IMG/VR virus record: IMGVR_UViG_3300034418_007766
Span: 26,725-90,724 of that record
Direction: 5' to 3' (one strand)
Source: a virus
DNA: 64,000 bases
The stretch's first letter is position 1. Every line of letters starts with the position of its first letter. Positions 15,354 through 23,700 of this stretch are shown here, piece after piece. The notes beneath the pieces were generated by a model. That model was not told the origin of the DNA and did not search any database. It worked only from the letters and a program-made list of their open reading frames with translations. Made by a program: the position numbers and the translations under genes.

Positions 15354-15550
15354 TAAAAGTTTTCCTCTATTTGTTTAATGTGTTTACACTTTTTAAAAGC
15401 AGGACAATCACAACTAAAGCCTGCGTTTTGCATTTCGATTTTATATTCAGTGCCTTTGCTGCCGACAGCAGACCACACTGTGCCTACTGCCCAGTGATTT
15501 TTAGTGTTTATAATTTCGCTTGGATAAACTTTTAGTCCGTATTTAGACAT
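15353..15550 (-). CDS. SWIM zinc-finger protein (65 aa)
   Basis: A 65-residue protein with a SWIM-type zinc finger, CDCPAFKKCKH (CxC-x6-CxH), in its C-terminal third. The N-terminal part (WAVGTVWSAVGSKGTEYKIE) is a short beta unit. SWIM domains bind DNA or protein. It is the first gene behind a sigma70-type promoter with a striking palindrome (15556-15605), and its stop overlaps the exonuclease start by 1 nt. It is probably expressed early with the exonuclease and MazG-like genes. Confidence 0.8.
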   Translation of the reverse strand: MSKYGLKVYPSEIINTKNHWAVGTVWSAVGSKGTEYKIEMQNAGFSCDCPAFKKCKHIKQIEENF

Positions 15551-15555
15551 AGCCC

Positions 15556-15600
15556 ACTCTGTGTTGTTACAATACTTTTATAGCACAAACAACACAGAGT
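15556..15600. promoter_or_regulatory. Perfect 13-bp inverted repeat straddling a promoter
   Basis: ACTCTGTGTTGTT (15556-15568) and its exact reverse complement (15588-15600) are separated by 19 bp. The right arm fills most of the -35/-10 spacer of a sigma70-type promoter and abuts the -35 box; the left arm lies at the predicted transcription start. Arm centres are 32 bp apart, about three helical turns, as expected of a paired operator. In RNA it could also form a hairpin, but no U-tract follows, so a terminator is less likely. Confidence 0.7.
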
Positions 15601-15605
15601 GTCAA
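15577..15605 (-). promoter_or_regulatory. Sigma70-type promoter (TTGACA-N17-TATAAA)
   Basis: Minus strand -35 TTGACA (15605-15600) and -10 TATAAA (15582-15577), 17 bp apart, with the start expected near 15570. It would drive the SWIM, exonuclease and MazG-like genes. The inverted repeat around it suggests repression or activation by a dimeric protein. Confidence 0.7.
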
Positions 15606-15608
15606 CCA

Positions 15609-16295
15609 TTATTCCCTATTTCCAAGTAGTGATAATAACAATTGGAAAAGGTTTACAAAATCTAAGTATAAACTTAATGCCATTTGCACACCATACTTTT
15701 CTGCTACTTCCATGCTGGGTGCAGAAAGGTATAAGTTCTTTGCAGTTTGTGTATCCCATGCTGTCATACCTACAAAAATAAGCACACCAATGATACTGAT
15801 AGCAAAAGCAAATGCACTACTTGCTAGAAAGATATTTACAATACTAGCAATAATAATGCCAATCAAGCCTACAATGAGAAAACTACCTATTGTGGTGAGG
15901 TCACGTTTTGTAGTGTATCCGTAGAGACTGGCGGCTGCGAATGTTGCTGCTGTGATAAAAAATACTTGAGCTATACTCATCGCTGTATACACCACAAAGA
16001 TAGTGCTCATACTTACACCCATTACTGCTGTAAATGCATAGTAAAAACGTGTAATGCCCTGTAGGCTCCAGTTTTGTCCTGCAAAGCCATAATATAAAAT
16101 CATACCTAGCGGGGCAAACATAAACAGCCACATAAGGCTGCCCATACTATATACCATACCTGTTGTATAAACAAGGTAGGCAATAAAACCACTCACTGCT
16201 AATCCTGTAGCGGTGTGGTTATACATATTGATCATAAATTTACGCAAGCCTTCGTCGTATGCTTGACTTGCAATATTTGCGGTTCTTGCTACCAT
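15609..16295 (-). CDS. Bax-inhibitor-1 family membrane protein (YccA/TMBIM-like)
   Basis: A 228-residue integral membrane protein with about seven hydrophobic helices (TATGLAVSGFIAYLVYTTGM; LMWLFMFAPLGMILYYGFAG; STIFVVYTAMSIAQVFFITA; SFLIVGLIGIIIASIVNIFL; ISIIGVLIFVGMTAWDTQTA). The order and the GMTAWDTQTAKNLY, AALSLYLDFVNLFQLLLSLL-type ending match the bacterial BI-1/YbhL/YccA family, known as pH-sensitive calcium-leak channels or FtsH-binding proteins. The best resemblance is to alphaproteobacterial members. Few phages are known to me to carry this family. It is followed by the operator-like palindrome and preceded by mazG with a 1-nt gap. Host membrane protection is inference. Confidence 0.9.
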   Translation of the reverse strand: MVARTANIASQAYDEGLRKFMINMYNHTATGLAVSGFIAYLVYTTGMVYSMGSLMWLFMFAPLGMILYYGFAGQNWSLQGITRFYYAFTAVMGVSMSTIFVVYTAMSIAQVFFITAATFAAASLYGYTTKRDLTTIGSFLIVGLIGIIIASIVNIFLASSAFAFAISIIGVLIFVGMTAWDTQTAKNLYLSAPSMEVAEKYGVQMALSLYLDFVNLFQLLLSLLGNRE

Positions 16296-16296
16296 A

Positions 16297-16656
16297 TTAG
16301 TCTCCTATAAACTGTGCAAGTTCTGGAGCCTTCCATCCTTCTGGCTTCAATACCTTGCCATCTTCACGCTTACGAACTTTGCCTGTTTCTGGATCAATCT
16401 TAGCAAAGTTTGTATCCATTACTTCTTTCCAAGCACCTTCGCCATCGTAGCCACCAGCACGTATAGCACCCATAGTAACAACAAGAATATCGATTAGTGC
16501 ATCTAGTTGTTCTACACGATCATCTGCTGCAATAGCATCTGCAAGTTCGTTGTATTCTTCTGCAATAAGACTGAGATACATATCATAGTTTGCTTCTGAT
16601 GGCTCTTGATCACACGCTGAGCCAAAGCGTTCAATATCTGCAAATGGATTTGTCAT
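16297..16656 (-). CDS. mazG: MazG-type nucleotide pyrophosphohydrolase
   Basis: A 119-residue protein with the phage MazG pattern: LIAEEYNELADAI (EExxE) and QLDALIDILVVTMG (DxxxD), then a VMDTNFAKIDPETGKVRKREDGKV tail typical of phage homologues that act on dNTPs or other nucleotides. It is flanked by groES (0 nt gap) and the Bax inhibitor (1 nt gap). MazG enzymes are commonly carried by marine phages. The substrate cannot be told from sequence. Confidence 0.88.
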   Translation of the reverse strand: MTNPFADIERFGSACDQEPSEANYDMYLSLIAEEYNELADAIAADDRVEQLDALIDILVVTMGAIRAGGYDGEGAWKEVMDTNFAKIDPETGKVRKREDGKVLKPEGWKAPELAQFIGD

Positions 16657-17013
16657 TTACACCTCATCGGCCATATATACATCTTCAGGCTTATCTACAC
16701 TAAACGCAAGAATACAATCTGCATCAATCATACGCAATTCAGTCTCGCCTTCGCCTTCGTTAATGTTTACACCTCTTGTCCAACGACCGTGTTCGACTAA
16801 AATCCAATCGCCAACATTATATTCATCCTTGTTATTAGGACCTTTACTATGCACTTGTCCCCAACGTGGATAAATGCCTCGTGATTGACCGTTGTCGTCT
16901 ACAATGATCAAGCCACTTTTTGTTTTTTGTTCACCAAAATACATATTTTTTACAATTACCCTATCTCCAATAGGAGTTAGCTTACCGCTAATAGTATTTA
17001 GATTGATAGCCAT
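16657..17013 (-). CDS. groES: GroES-like co-chaperonin
   Basis: A 118-residue Cpn10-fold protein. The start LTPIGDRVIVKNM matches the conserved GroES beginning (LRPLGDRVLVK-type) and the mobile loop follows as EQKTKSGLIIVDD. The central KGPNNKDEYNVGDWILVEHGRW and ADCILAFS close the barrel. It is about 20 residues longer than bacterial GroES, as in phage co-chaperonins such as T4 gp31. It would cap host GroEL for folding of phage proteins. It overlaps its upstream gene by 1 nt. Confidence 0.9.
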   Translation of the reverse strand: MAINLNTISGKLTPIGDRVIVKNMYFGEQKTKSGLIIVDDNGQSRGIYPRWGQVHSKGPNNKDEYNVGDWILVEHGRWTRGVNINEGEGETELRMIDADCILAFSVDKPEDVYMADEV

Positions 17014-17417
17014 TATTCACCTTTTCTAATAAAATTTCCATCTTCGTCTTCGATCCATTCTGGTTCTTCAGATTTGGTTTCAGTTTTAGTTTTTGTTGTT
17101 GTAGTAGCTTTAGGTTTTGGTGCAGGATCTTCTACAACTGGTTCTGCATCAAATTCTTCAAATTCTTCAACTTCACTTTTAGATAGTGCAGTTTCCTTAA
17201 CAACTACTTCGTTTCTCATACCAGTAGTAGACTTGTAGTAGTCTTTAAGCACGTCTTCCCTTTTTCTAATGATTTTGCCACCTGGACCTAACATATCACC
17301 ACGTGCATTGACTTTTGCATTTCCTACAGCAGGTGTTAGTTCGTTTCGACTAATCAGTAGATCAAGGTCAACTTGTTTACCTCTAGCTGTCCTGTATATC
17401 TTGCGACCTTGAGCCAT
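17013..17417 (-). CDS. Conserved phage protein with disordered tail (134 aa)
   Basis: A 134-residue protein. The N-terminal 60 residues (GRKIYRTARGKQVDLDLL, NELTPAVGNAKVNARGD, GPGGKIIRKREDVL) are of a type I remember in many T4-like phages without assigned function. Residues 75-134 are acidic, Pro/Thr/Lys-rich and probably disordered (EEFEEFDAEP, KATTTTKTKTETKSEEP). There is no catalytic motif. It overlaps groES by 1 nt and is 14 nt after the radical SAM gene's start. Confidence 0.75.
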   Translation of the reverse strand: MAQGRKIYRTARGKQVDLDLLISRNELTPAVGNAKVNARGDMLGPGGKIIRKREDVLKDYYKSTTGMRNEVVVKETALSKSEVEEFEEFDAEPVVEDPAPKPKATTTTKTKTETKSEEPEWIEDEDGNFIRKGE

Positions 17418-17431
17418 TTTATCTCCTTTTG

Positions 17432-19306
17432 TTAATTACTTATCACTGGTTTTGCTTTGCAACGCCAGTATCGACTTTTTCTATCCCAATGATAAGCCTT
17501 TTGATACCATAGGACTGGATCCATTTTTTCAGTGTCATGATGATCAATTTCTATAACATCATTATTTATACCCAACATATTTTGTGCCACTGCTTTTTTA
17601 ACATTTACCTGTATTGGATATTGTGTATCTCTATCACGGGTCATTAACACATTAAGCTCTACAATGTCTTCTACATGGTCTAAATCATAACAATCATTTA
17701 AAAATTGTATTAGATCTTTCTTATATTGCTCTTTGTTATCATGTAGCACACAACTACTTGCACCTTTATATTCCCAGTAAATATCGTCGTCTCCTAAAAC
17801 TTTTCTGCCCCAAAGTTTTTGATTGTTATATGTATCAATATGATGTTGTTCTGTTAATCTATATTCTTTGTGCAATAGTGTGTTTGGATTTTGCACAATC
17901 CAACTGCGCAAGTCTTCAAAGAAGTCTGTTTCACGAATGCCTTTAGTTGCAAGATATTTTGCTAGGTAATGTCCCCATCCATAGTAATACATTAATATTG
18001 CAACCCAACTAAACATAAAGCCTTGTAACACAGTTTCCCAGTCTGCCGTTCTTGTGCTAACCACTGCACCTGTGTATTCAAAGATATAATTTTCAATATC
18101 ATCTTCACGCAAATAAAAAGTATCTAATGGTATTTCTTTTACACCCATGTCATAACGTTTTTGATATTCTGCATTACCCATTGTAGCATTGTAAGTAATT
18201 ACAAGTGGATGTATCATCAAGTAACTGTCTTGGCCTAAGTCTATTAGCTTTTGCACATTTTCTTTTAAACTGTCATAGGTTTCTTCTGGCATTGGCCAAA
18301 TAAGTTCACTATATGTAGGAATATCTTCTGCTTTATATTTTTCTAAATATTGTGCGACTTGATCGTCATTGATGTTAAAACGTTCACTTGCTGCCAGTGT
18401 TGGATCATTGAAACTTTGCATAGCAAATGTAACACCTTTGAAAATATTTACTGGCGCACGTTTGTTCATCATTGCTATTTCAAAGTTTCTATCTACATTG
18501 TTTTTTGCCCATGTTGCATCAAACCATTTAGGATAACCATACTTTGCTTTGGTGTCTAAAACTATTTGAGTAAGTTCTACATCACGTTTAAGCAATCCCC
18601 AGTTGCTATCACATACACTTACATACTCTATTTTATTTTTGCCCATCCATTCTATTTCTTGACGACAGCGTTCCATATCAAACAGGGTTAATTTGTTCCA
18701 ATAACTGTCTCCAATATCACAAAATGCACAGTGATACGGACAACCACGTAAACTTTCCCAAGTAACTTGCCAAAGTGTATCTTCTGGATACTTTGCCATA
18801 ATAGGCTCGTAAAACCCTTCTAGTATAGGACTAGGAATATCTGCTACACTTTTTCTACGTATTGCAGGATTTGGCATGTGTGTTCTTGTTTGGGTATGCA
18901 CAATACAGTCATACTCGCCAAGTGGTCTAGCAAGTATTTCTTTCATGGCATCTTCACCTTCACCATGCACTGCTACATCAAAGTCAGGATATTTTTCAAA
19001 AAAGTTTTTATCTCTTTTATCAATCTGTGGTCCACCAGTAACAATAATACAATCTGGATGCAAGCTCTTTACTGCTTTTGCAAGTTGTAGATTATATTCC
19101 CAATTCCAAATATAACTACTCATGACAACCATTTTAGGATTTATCATTCTTAGTGCATATTCATTAGGCTTTGGTTTTTCAATCAAAACATCCATTAAGT
19201 TCCAATTGTCATTTTTTCCATAACACCATTGATATCCAACAGCAAGAGGTAAGAATTTATTAGGACCGTAGGCATCACTTGCTTGAACTAAGTAAATGTT
19301 ATTCAT
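17432..19306 (-). CDS. Radical SAM protein with N-terminal Rossmann (B12-binding-like) domain
   Basis: A 624-residue protein. Residues about 1-130 resemble a cobalamin-binding-type Rossmann domain (VVMSSYIWNWEYN, CIIVTGGPQID, VHGEGEDAMKEIL), but I see no DxHxxG motif for B12 base-off binding. The radical SAM core begins around residue 185 with RGCPYHCAFCD (CxxxCxxC for the 4Fe-4S cluster). A long C-terminal region of about 250 residues has no recognised fold. Its start overlaps the PolIII-alpha-like gene by 4 nt. The substrate is unknown; similar proteins modify natural products, lipids or RNA. Confidence 0.85.
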   Translation of the reverse strand: MNNIYLVQASDAYGPNKFLPLAVGYQWCYGKNDNWNLMDVLIEKPKPNEYALRMINPKMVVMSSYIWNWEYNLQLAKAVKSLHPDCIIVTGGPQIDKRDKNFFEKYPDFDVAVHGEGEDAMKEILARPLGEYDCIVHTQTRTHMPNPAIRRKSVADIPSPILEGFYEPIMAKYPEDTLWQVTWESLRGCPYHCAFCDIGDSYWNKLTLFDMERCRQEIEWMGKNKIEYVSVCDSNWGLLKRDVELTQIVLDTKAKYGYPKWFDATWAKNNVDRNFEIAMMNKRAPVNIFKGVTFAMQSFNDPTLAASERFNINDDQVAQYLEKYKAEDIPTYSELIWPMPEETYDSLKENVQKLIDLGQDSYLMIHPLVITYNATMGNAEYQKRYDMGVKEIPLDTFYLREDDIENYIFEYTGAVVSTRTADWETVLQGFMFSWVAILMYYYGWGHYLAKYLATKGIRETDFFEDLRSWIVQNPNTLLHKEYRLTEQHHIDTYNNQKLWGRKVLGDDDIYWEYKGASSCVLHDNKEQYKKDLIQFLNDCYDLDHVEDIVELNVLMTRDRDTQYPIQVNVKKAVAQNMLGINNDVIEIDHHDTEKMDPVLWYQKAYHWDRKSRYWRCKAKPVISN

Positions 19307-19860
19307 CTTAAAAACTCTCTCCAGTCGAGATTATATTTAATTGAATCTATACGATGCACGCCTATCAAATACAGCACATAACTTGCTACACTTGATCCAC
19401 GTCCTACACCCCATACAATGTTATTCTCACGCATAAAGTCTACAAGATAAACCATATAGCGTAGCAAGTCTGTCATACCACGATCTAAAAACGCTTTCCA
19501 TTCTTCAGTAACTCGTTTCCATTCTTCAGTATGTCTAAGTTCGTCATTTGGTTCTACTTGTAAGTTCTCTGCAAGTTTTGCAAATAGATAAACTGTAATA
19601 TCTAAGTTCTTGTATTCATCAGGCATAAACCATTCACTTTGACATACACCGTCAAAAGTCTTTTGATCTACATCCAGTGGAATATATTTTTGCAATGGAC
19701 TCAAACCTTGCGCTTCCATTGCACTATTAAATTTTTCTATCTCGTCATTAGGATTACACAATACCACATGAATCTTGTCTGATTGACCTGAATAAATCAT
19801 ATCAATCAAGTCTCGATTTGTAAATCGTGGGATACCTAGTTCGTCTGTCTTCATTAGCAT
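19303..19860 (-). CDS. DNA polymerase III alpha-like fragment (C-family palm motif)
   Basis: A 185-residue protein whose C-terminal 45 residues match the C-family polymerase palm entry motif: VWGVGRGSSVASYVLYLIGV (family GPGRGSAAGSLVAYxLGI) and IDSIKYNLDWREFL. The PHP domain, the catalytic PDxDxD aspartates and the tau-binding part are all missing, so it cannot be a polymerase on its own. The N-terminal part (FTNRDLIDMIYSG; LCNPNDEIEKFN) is unrecognised. Similar short proteins exist, as I recall, in other T4-like marine phages. It lies behind a weak sigma70-type promoter and overlaps the radical SAM gene. Confidence 0.75.
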   Translation of the reverse strand: MLMKTDELGIPRFTNRDLIDMIYSGQSDKIHVVLCNPNDEIEKFNSAMEAQGLSPLQKYIPLDVDQKTFDGVCQSEWFMPDEYKNLDITVYLFAKLAENLQVEPNDELRHTEEWKRVTEEWKAFLDRGMTDLLRYMVYLVDFMRENNIVWGVGRGSSVASYVLYLIGVHRIDSIKYNLDWREFLR

Positions 19861-19866
19861 TAAGTA

Positions 19867-19895
19867 ATATTACGATACATTGATTAATTTGTCAA
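19867..19895 (-). promoter_or_regulatory. Possible sigma70-type promoter (TTGACA-N17-TAATAT)
   Basis: A perfect -35 TTGACA (19895-19890) and a poorer -10 TAATAT (19872-19867) are 17 bp apart, directly upstream of the PolIII-alpha-like gene. The expected start falls inside or at the first codons, so downstream ATGs may be used. Confidence 0.4.
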
Positions 19896-20097
19896 GATCG
19901 GATTTAGGTTCTTCTATGCTTTTCTTTTGCTGTAATCTACGTTCTTCGAGCTCAAGTTTGTATGTGTCTAATAATAATATCATTTGTTGACGCACATGGG
20001 CATCGTTCGTCATAAAATACATGCCATTTAATTTAAGAATTTTCTTTTCTAACTCTTGGTTAGATAGTTCGCTTAAAGATTTAGCATTTGGGTGCAT
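19870..20097 (-). CDS. Small helical phage protein (75 aa)
   Basis: A 75-residue, largely helical protein with the pattern LSELSNQELEKKILKLNGMYFM, HVRQQMILLLDTYKLELEERR. I recall this pattern as conserved in T4-like marine phages, but no function is known to me. It follows the 203-residue virion-type gene by 9 nt, so it may be a late structural or assembly protein. Confidence 0.7.
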   Translation of the reverse strand: MHPNAKSLSELSNQELEKKILKLNGMYFMTNDAHVRQQMILLLDTYKLELEERRLQQKKSIEEPKSDLDKLINVS

Positions 20098-20106
20098 ATG
20101 ATATCC

Positions 20107-20718
20107 TTATGGAATAGATGTAAAACGATCAACGTAGTCAAAGAATAGGGTATTACCAGAATCGTATGTGAACACATCAACAATAGTTTTTTCACCTATA
20201 TTTCCGCTAAGTGTTAATATGCTTGTACCATTCCAAGTATCTACATTAGTCCTATCATTAAGTTTCGCATCGCCTGCTCCTGCACTAAGAGTAATTTGGG
20301 TATCATTATTGCCTGGATTATCGACACTCATAATCAACCTGAGGCTTGCATATCTGTCAGTAGGCCAGCCTGTAAAAGTCACTGTAGCTATATTACCTGG
20401 ACTACCAAAATCCCAATTTATAACGTGAACATGTGCATCTCTATAGTCAACTTCGTGGTCGCCAGTTAATGTATTGAATGCTTTGTTGAATTTTGGAGTC
20501 ACTTGAAGTAGTTCAGCATTTTGTATTTCGTTACCAGAATGATCGTTGTCTGCATCAATACGTGCTCTGTTTGCTTGCAATGTTGTAATTTCTGTGCCTG
20601 CTGTTGTCAAGTTCGTTTTGATACTAGCAAAGTTATCGCGGAATCCCTGGCTATCATTATCAATACCAGCTACCGGATAATTTTCATCTATTGTTGTTGT
20701 ATTAATGTTACTTGCCAT
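20107..20718 (-). CDS. Tail-fibre or virion structural protein (203 aa)
   Basis: A 203-residue protein. The N-terminus (YPVAGIDNDSQGFRDNFASI, KTNLTTAGTEITTLQANRA) belongs to the same family as the fibre-associated N-terminal units in this region (NDG-GD-R-x-AF-KVN-NF type). The C-terminal half is beta-rich (HVHVINWDFGSPGN, VTFTGWPTDRYASLRLIM) and ends DVFTYDSGNTLFFDYVDRF. It lies behind a late box (20738) and next to large fibre genes. A role in the distal fibre or baseplate is inferred from position and motif. Confidence 0.75.
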   Translation of the reverse strand: MASNINTTTIDENYPVAGIDNDSQGFRDNFASIKTNLTTAGTEITTLQANRARIDADNDHSGNEIQNAELLQVTPKFNKAFNTLTGDHEVDYRDAHVHVINWDFGSPGNIATVTFTGWPTDRYASLRLIMSVDNPGNNDTQITLSAGAGDAKLNDRTNVDTWNGTSILTLSGNIGEKTIVDVFTYDSGNTLFFDYVDRFTSIP

Positions 20719-20737
20719 TTGTTTTCCTTTGTTATAC

Positions 20738-20745
20738 TATTTATT
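20738..20745 (-). promoter_or_regulatory. T4-type late promoter box AATAAATA
   Basis: AATAAATA on the minus strand, 19 nt upstream of the 203-residue structural gene, in the gap after the 1169-residue protein's stop. Confidence 0.55.
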
Positions 20746-20749
20746 CCAT

Positions 20750-23700
20750 TCAACTGTTAAATTGATAATTACCGAACACAATATATTGATCATTATTGCT
20801 TTCATTTGTTGCGTTAATTATATACCTATCTATGTCGTAATTAATTTGATTAAAATCAAAATTTTGTTCGTTGCTTTTCAAATAATTTTTTACATTTGCT
20901 AATATTTGGTCGCCTTGGCCTGGTTTAGTATAGGCAAGTGGTATTGCAAAAGTATAGCCTAATTCTTTCAAGCTACCTTTTTGTGCAGTTTGCATCCAAA
21001 GCGGCAAGAAATCCTTACTGCTTTCTCCTATATTGGAAATATTAGTCCTCATTTTTTCAATATTGCTTATGTAAGTTTTTCTGTCTTCAGCTTCGCTCAC
21101 ACTTATAGCATTACTATCGATAGTGATTGTAGTCCAATCTGGTCTTAGACGCCAAGTCTCTTCCAATCCGTCAATTGTAGTTGTGCTTGCGATTGTTATA
21201 CCTACATTGCTTCCTGAACGAGAACCTACTTGCAAAATGCCAACAGCTGGAATATTTACAGTGCCGCCACCTCTTTTTACAACTTTTAGCTGCCCCGATC
21301 TCAAATCAATTTTAAAAACTGTGTTGTCTTTTTTTGTAATTGCTAAATCAACACCGCCTGCACCTCCACCATACTCGTCATCAATTGGCTCAAACCTTAC
21401 ACTATCTACAGTGATTTTTTTGCCCCCGTTAGGAGATAAGAAACTATCTCTTGTTTCTCCTTTAGATGGTAGTGCAGGATCTACTAATTCTATATAAATT
21501 ACTTCGTAAATTTCTTCTTGGGTTCCTACTGTTTTTGCAGTGGCTTTTTTTACATCGCCAAAATTAAATTTCTTTCTTTTAACCCCTTTAACACTTGCAC
21601 TAACATAATTAGACAAGTTTTTTTGTTCTATTCCTGCAAACACCAAACTACGTAGCTCTTTTTGCACACCAAATTCAGGATCACTTGGTCTATATAAACT
21701 TACTGGATCAAACACTGTAGTATTGTTTAGGAAATTATTGATTTTACTGCGTTGAGATGTAGGTAAAAATGGTTTCATGTATATATTACTATACAGATTT
21801 GTATCAGTAGTATCTATCTTAATTGTGAATTCTTGTGTTATATTTGTATTTGCAAATCTATCTCTTGCTAAAACTGTAAATTTGAATGTTCTATCAAAAC
21901 TTTGTGTATTACCATCAAAGGTTGTATTAGCATTATCGATTTGTGTTAAACCAAGAGCAGATAAACTACCTACACTTGGAAATCTTCCAGTTATTTCTCC
22001 GGTTGATTTTAATGTCATGCCAAACGGTAAAGCACCTGATAATACACTGTATGTTAACACTGCATTTGCATATGTAGATTTTGCTTTAACAGCAAATACA
22101 CTATCTCTATTAGGTTTAATAGTGCCTAATTGTGCAGGAGATTCCCAACTCAAGACACTGTCAATTTCACCTAATGTTTGTATTTTAAACGTTTTTATTT
22201 TTTCTAGTAAATTACTTTCGTCTCTTGCAAAATCTTTTTGGAAAGAAAGTCCTCTAATTACTCCAAGGCTTATGTTTCTTCCTATATTAAAAGTTCTGAT
22301 AAGAGTTGTGCTCAATCCTATTCTTTGATATTGATTATTTTTTACAATATTAACAGTAGCACTATCAGCTGTATGGAAAAGGTCTTTAACATAAGCTGAA
22401 CTACTTGTATTTGCTGTAAGAGGAATAGTAAGTGTTACTGTATGTATACCTGCACTACCGCTAATTGTGGTGATATAAGCTGGAAGGTCCCCTACATCTA
22501 AAAATTGTTCTAATATACCAACTATGCCTGGACCGCCTGCAGTGCCTGTGGTGTTGGTATTTAATTCAAGACTATTAGTGATATCAACACTAACTGTGTA
22601 TTTTACATAATCTGCAATACTGGTAATGTTATATTTTTCTGTATCGCTAAAGATCAAGTCTTGTCCATTGTAAAACAACTGATCAGCTGTGCTCAAAGTT
22701 TCTACAAAGAAATAATCTGCAGAAGGTAGTGTTGATTCTTTGACAACTAACGGTTCATGTTTGTAATATCTATCAAGTCCTCTATCTAACGTTATTGTAT
22801 CGTAATCTGGGGAAAGACTACTAACACTAGTTATTGTATAATTTCTACCTTCAATTTCAACATCTTGGTCAACAAGTGCAGCCAAGTCGTCAATACCATC
22901 AATAAGTGTGTCATCTAATTTTGCAATTTTTATAGTTTGTGTGCCACTTAGTGTATCCTCATAATATGTTCCAAATACAGTAACAATACCAGTATCTTCG
23001 TTGTATCTAATAGCACCGATTGTAAATTTATAATCTTTTGTGACAGCAGGTTGATATGGAATAATACCAGCAAGCTCGCCTGTTGCAGGATCTAAGTCTA
23101 ATCCTGGAGGTAGCTCACTGACACTTTCTGCTTCTACAACTTCAAATTCAGCTGTAGTGATAGGATCAGGTGCAAAAAATTCGTCTAAACTGTTTGGTCC
23201 TCTTTTTGCAATAGGAAAATAAGGAAGTGCACCACTTAATTCATAATACCCAGTTGTGATTTCTCCTGTTGATTTTAATTTATACACACCAGGATTTCTT
23301 TGTTTTTTACTATAATAAAGAGCGCCACTTACATCAGGTTGCGCCACTGTTTCTAGAAATATAGTTTGATAGTTGTTTGCTCTACGCTTACCAAGATCTT
23401 CAGGAGTGATCCAAATTGGTAATCTTTCAAAAGTAATGTCCGCTGTAAACACACCATTACTAACCTGCATAATGGTGTTGTCAGCTCTTGTAAAATCATC
23501 ACCAACAACATAAATTGTAAATTGTCTTTGTTTTGTAGCGTAACCATCAGAAACAGTTACTACAAACGTATAACGTCTATTTAACTTTCTTGGAGGACGC
23601 ACAAGGTCCAAGTTACTTACATCTACATCACCATAATAATAACTGTTTATTCTATCATCAGATGCTGCGCCCCAGTCAAACACATTGGTTCCGTATCTGC

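Noticed and set aside
15556-15600. Palindrome as a simple rho-independent terminator of the Bax-inhibitor gene
   Set aside because: The loop is 19 nt, there is no U-tract after it, and it coincides exactly with a strong promoter, so an operator role is preferred.
17567-17574. TATAAATA on the minus strand inside the radical SAM gene
   Set aside because: Within coding sequence and not close to a downstream start; likely chance in A+T-rich DNA.
21777-22328. 183-codon plus-strand frame opposite the Ig-like structural protein
   Set aside because: Antisense shadow in Thr/Ser-rich coding DNA, without start context.
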